Below the pieces are notes generated by a model. The model was not told the DNA's origin. It worked only from the letters and a program-made list of their open reading frames with translations, and did not search any database. From a virus, in IMG/VR virus record IMGVR_UViG_3300020408_000040, positions 1 through 23,223 of that record: a DNA stretch of 23,223 nucleotides. One strand, given 5' to 3'. The translations under genes and the position numbers were made by a program. Position 1 is the stretch's first letter; the number at the start of each line of letters is the position of its first letter. This document shows, piece by piece, positions 22,727-23,223 of the stretch.

Positions 22727-23223
22727 CTAGCTGTTTTGATTAAACATAGTCGGGTACATACGAGCTAGCGCATTTTCGTCAGAGGCTTTTGCATCGCCTA
22801 CAACTAAACTGCTATCTTGCATCGCCTTACCTATGCGATAAAACAATCGAACAACCTCTGGATGATTACCCAGTCCCATGCCCATCGGATTTTCCTCTGA
22901 CGGCATACCAAGCATCTGACCCATGCTTGGAGACATAAACTGCTGCATCGCAGTTTTGGCAATAGCTACATTCTCTTGGAATTTCGCACCGCCAAGCTCC
23001 GCATCGTTTTGAGTATCATCAGCCCATGAATTAGCTCTTGCTGAATATTCAGCAGCAACAGCTTCCATAGACCCGGCTAGTCGATTTTGTTGATAATCTA
23101 TTAGACCTTGAAACTGTTCTTGGGTAATACCCAAAGTAGCTGCATGGTCTGCAAAATCATCAAGTTGCGCTTGGACTTCTTCGGTCACCTCAAAGTCCTC
23201 TGGTGCGTCATAAAAATACTCAC
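22727..23223 (-). CDS. Scaffold-like protein, partial (5' end beyond right edge)
   Basis: The frame is open to the window edge. An in-frame GTG at 23188 exists but is probably internal, because the codons before it read EYFYDAPEDFEVTEEVQAQL, a lead often seen in capsid scaffolding proteins of podoviruses (an APE-x-hydrophobic segment followed by a helix with LGITQEQFQGLID). The visible 165 residues are acidic and helical, with a Met/Gly-rich patch (SMGQMLGMPSEENPMGMGLG), then NHPEVVRLFYRIGKAMQDS and a C-terminal basic-hydrophobic tail (ALARMYPTMFNQNS). Scaffold C termini usually bind the capsid protein. Its position directly upstream of the major capsid gene supports scaffold; a virion protein of another kind cannot be excluded. 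Confidence 0.8.
   Translation of the reverse strand, partial: EYFYDAPEDFEVTEEVQAQLDDFADHAATLGITQEQFQGLIDYQQNRLAGSMEAVAAEYSARANSWADDTQNDAELGGAKFQENVAIAKTAMQQFMSPSMGQMLGMPSEENPMGMGLGNHPEVVRLFYRIGKAMQDSSLVVGDAKASDENALARMYPTMFNQNS

Noticed and set aside
1-23223. T7-type phage RNA polymerase promoters, tRNA genes or CRISPR arrays
   Set aside because: Gaps between genes are at most 52 bases and none contains a repeated 20-base-class promoter word, cloverleaf or repeat-spacer array.

Overview
The window looks like part of the structural module of a lytic, podovirus-type tailed phage. Every supported gene is on the minus strand, packed head to tail with overlaps or gaps of at most 52 bases, so transcription runs from the right edge to the left edge. 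I see no host gene, tRNA, integrase or insertion sequence. No stretch over 300 bases lacks a gene.

In transcription order the layout is as follows. The head block holds a scaffold-like protein (cut by the right edge), the major capsid protein and a capsid cement protein; the last two resemble Bordetella phage BPP-1 Bbp17 and Bbp16. A G6/C6 hairpin follows. Next come two small proteins, then a T7 gp11-like tail tube protein A and a T7 gp12-like tail tube protein B (nozzle) carrying three internal repeats. The ejection (inner core) block has four genes joined by stop/start overlaps: a GNAT-fold protein in the T7 gp13 slot, a gp14-like protein, a gp15-like protein, and a giant 3,210-residue polyvalent protein in the gp16 slot. 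The giant protein carries a zinc-peptidase motif (HEAGH), a helix-hairpin-helix glycosylase-like segment and C-terminal hydrophobic segments. The last block holds a T7 gp17-like fibre anchor, a 690-residue protein with seven RCC1-like repeats that is probably the fibre tip, a small fibre-associated protein, and two small proteins with actual or possible membrane segments near the left edge, where lysis genes often lie.

The genes make one particle. Scaffold and capsid proteins build the shell, cement stabilises it, the tube proteins form the short tail, the fibre proteins bind the host, and the four core proteins are probably ejected ahead of the DNA to cross the envelope. No terminase, portal, endolysin, RNA polymerase or replication gene lies in the window.

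The host is not shown directly. By eye I found no GATC, no GANTC and no GGCC on either strand, where base composition would predict tens of each, while CCCGGG is over-represented. GANTC is the CcrM methylation site of Alphaproteobacteria, and several small proteins resemble those of marine podoviruses, so a marine alphaproteobacterial host is a reasonable but unproven guess.
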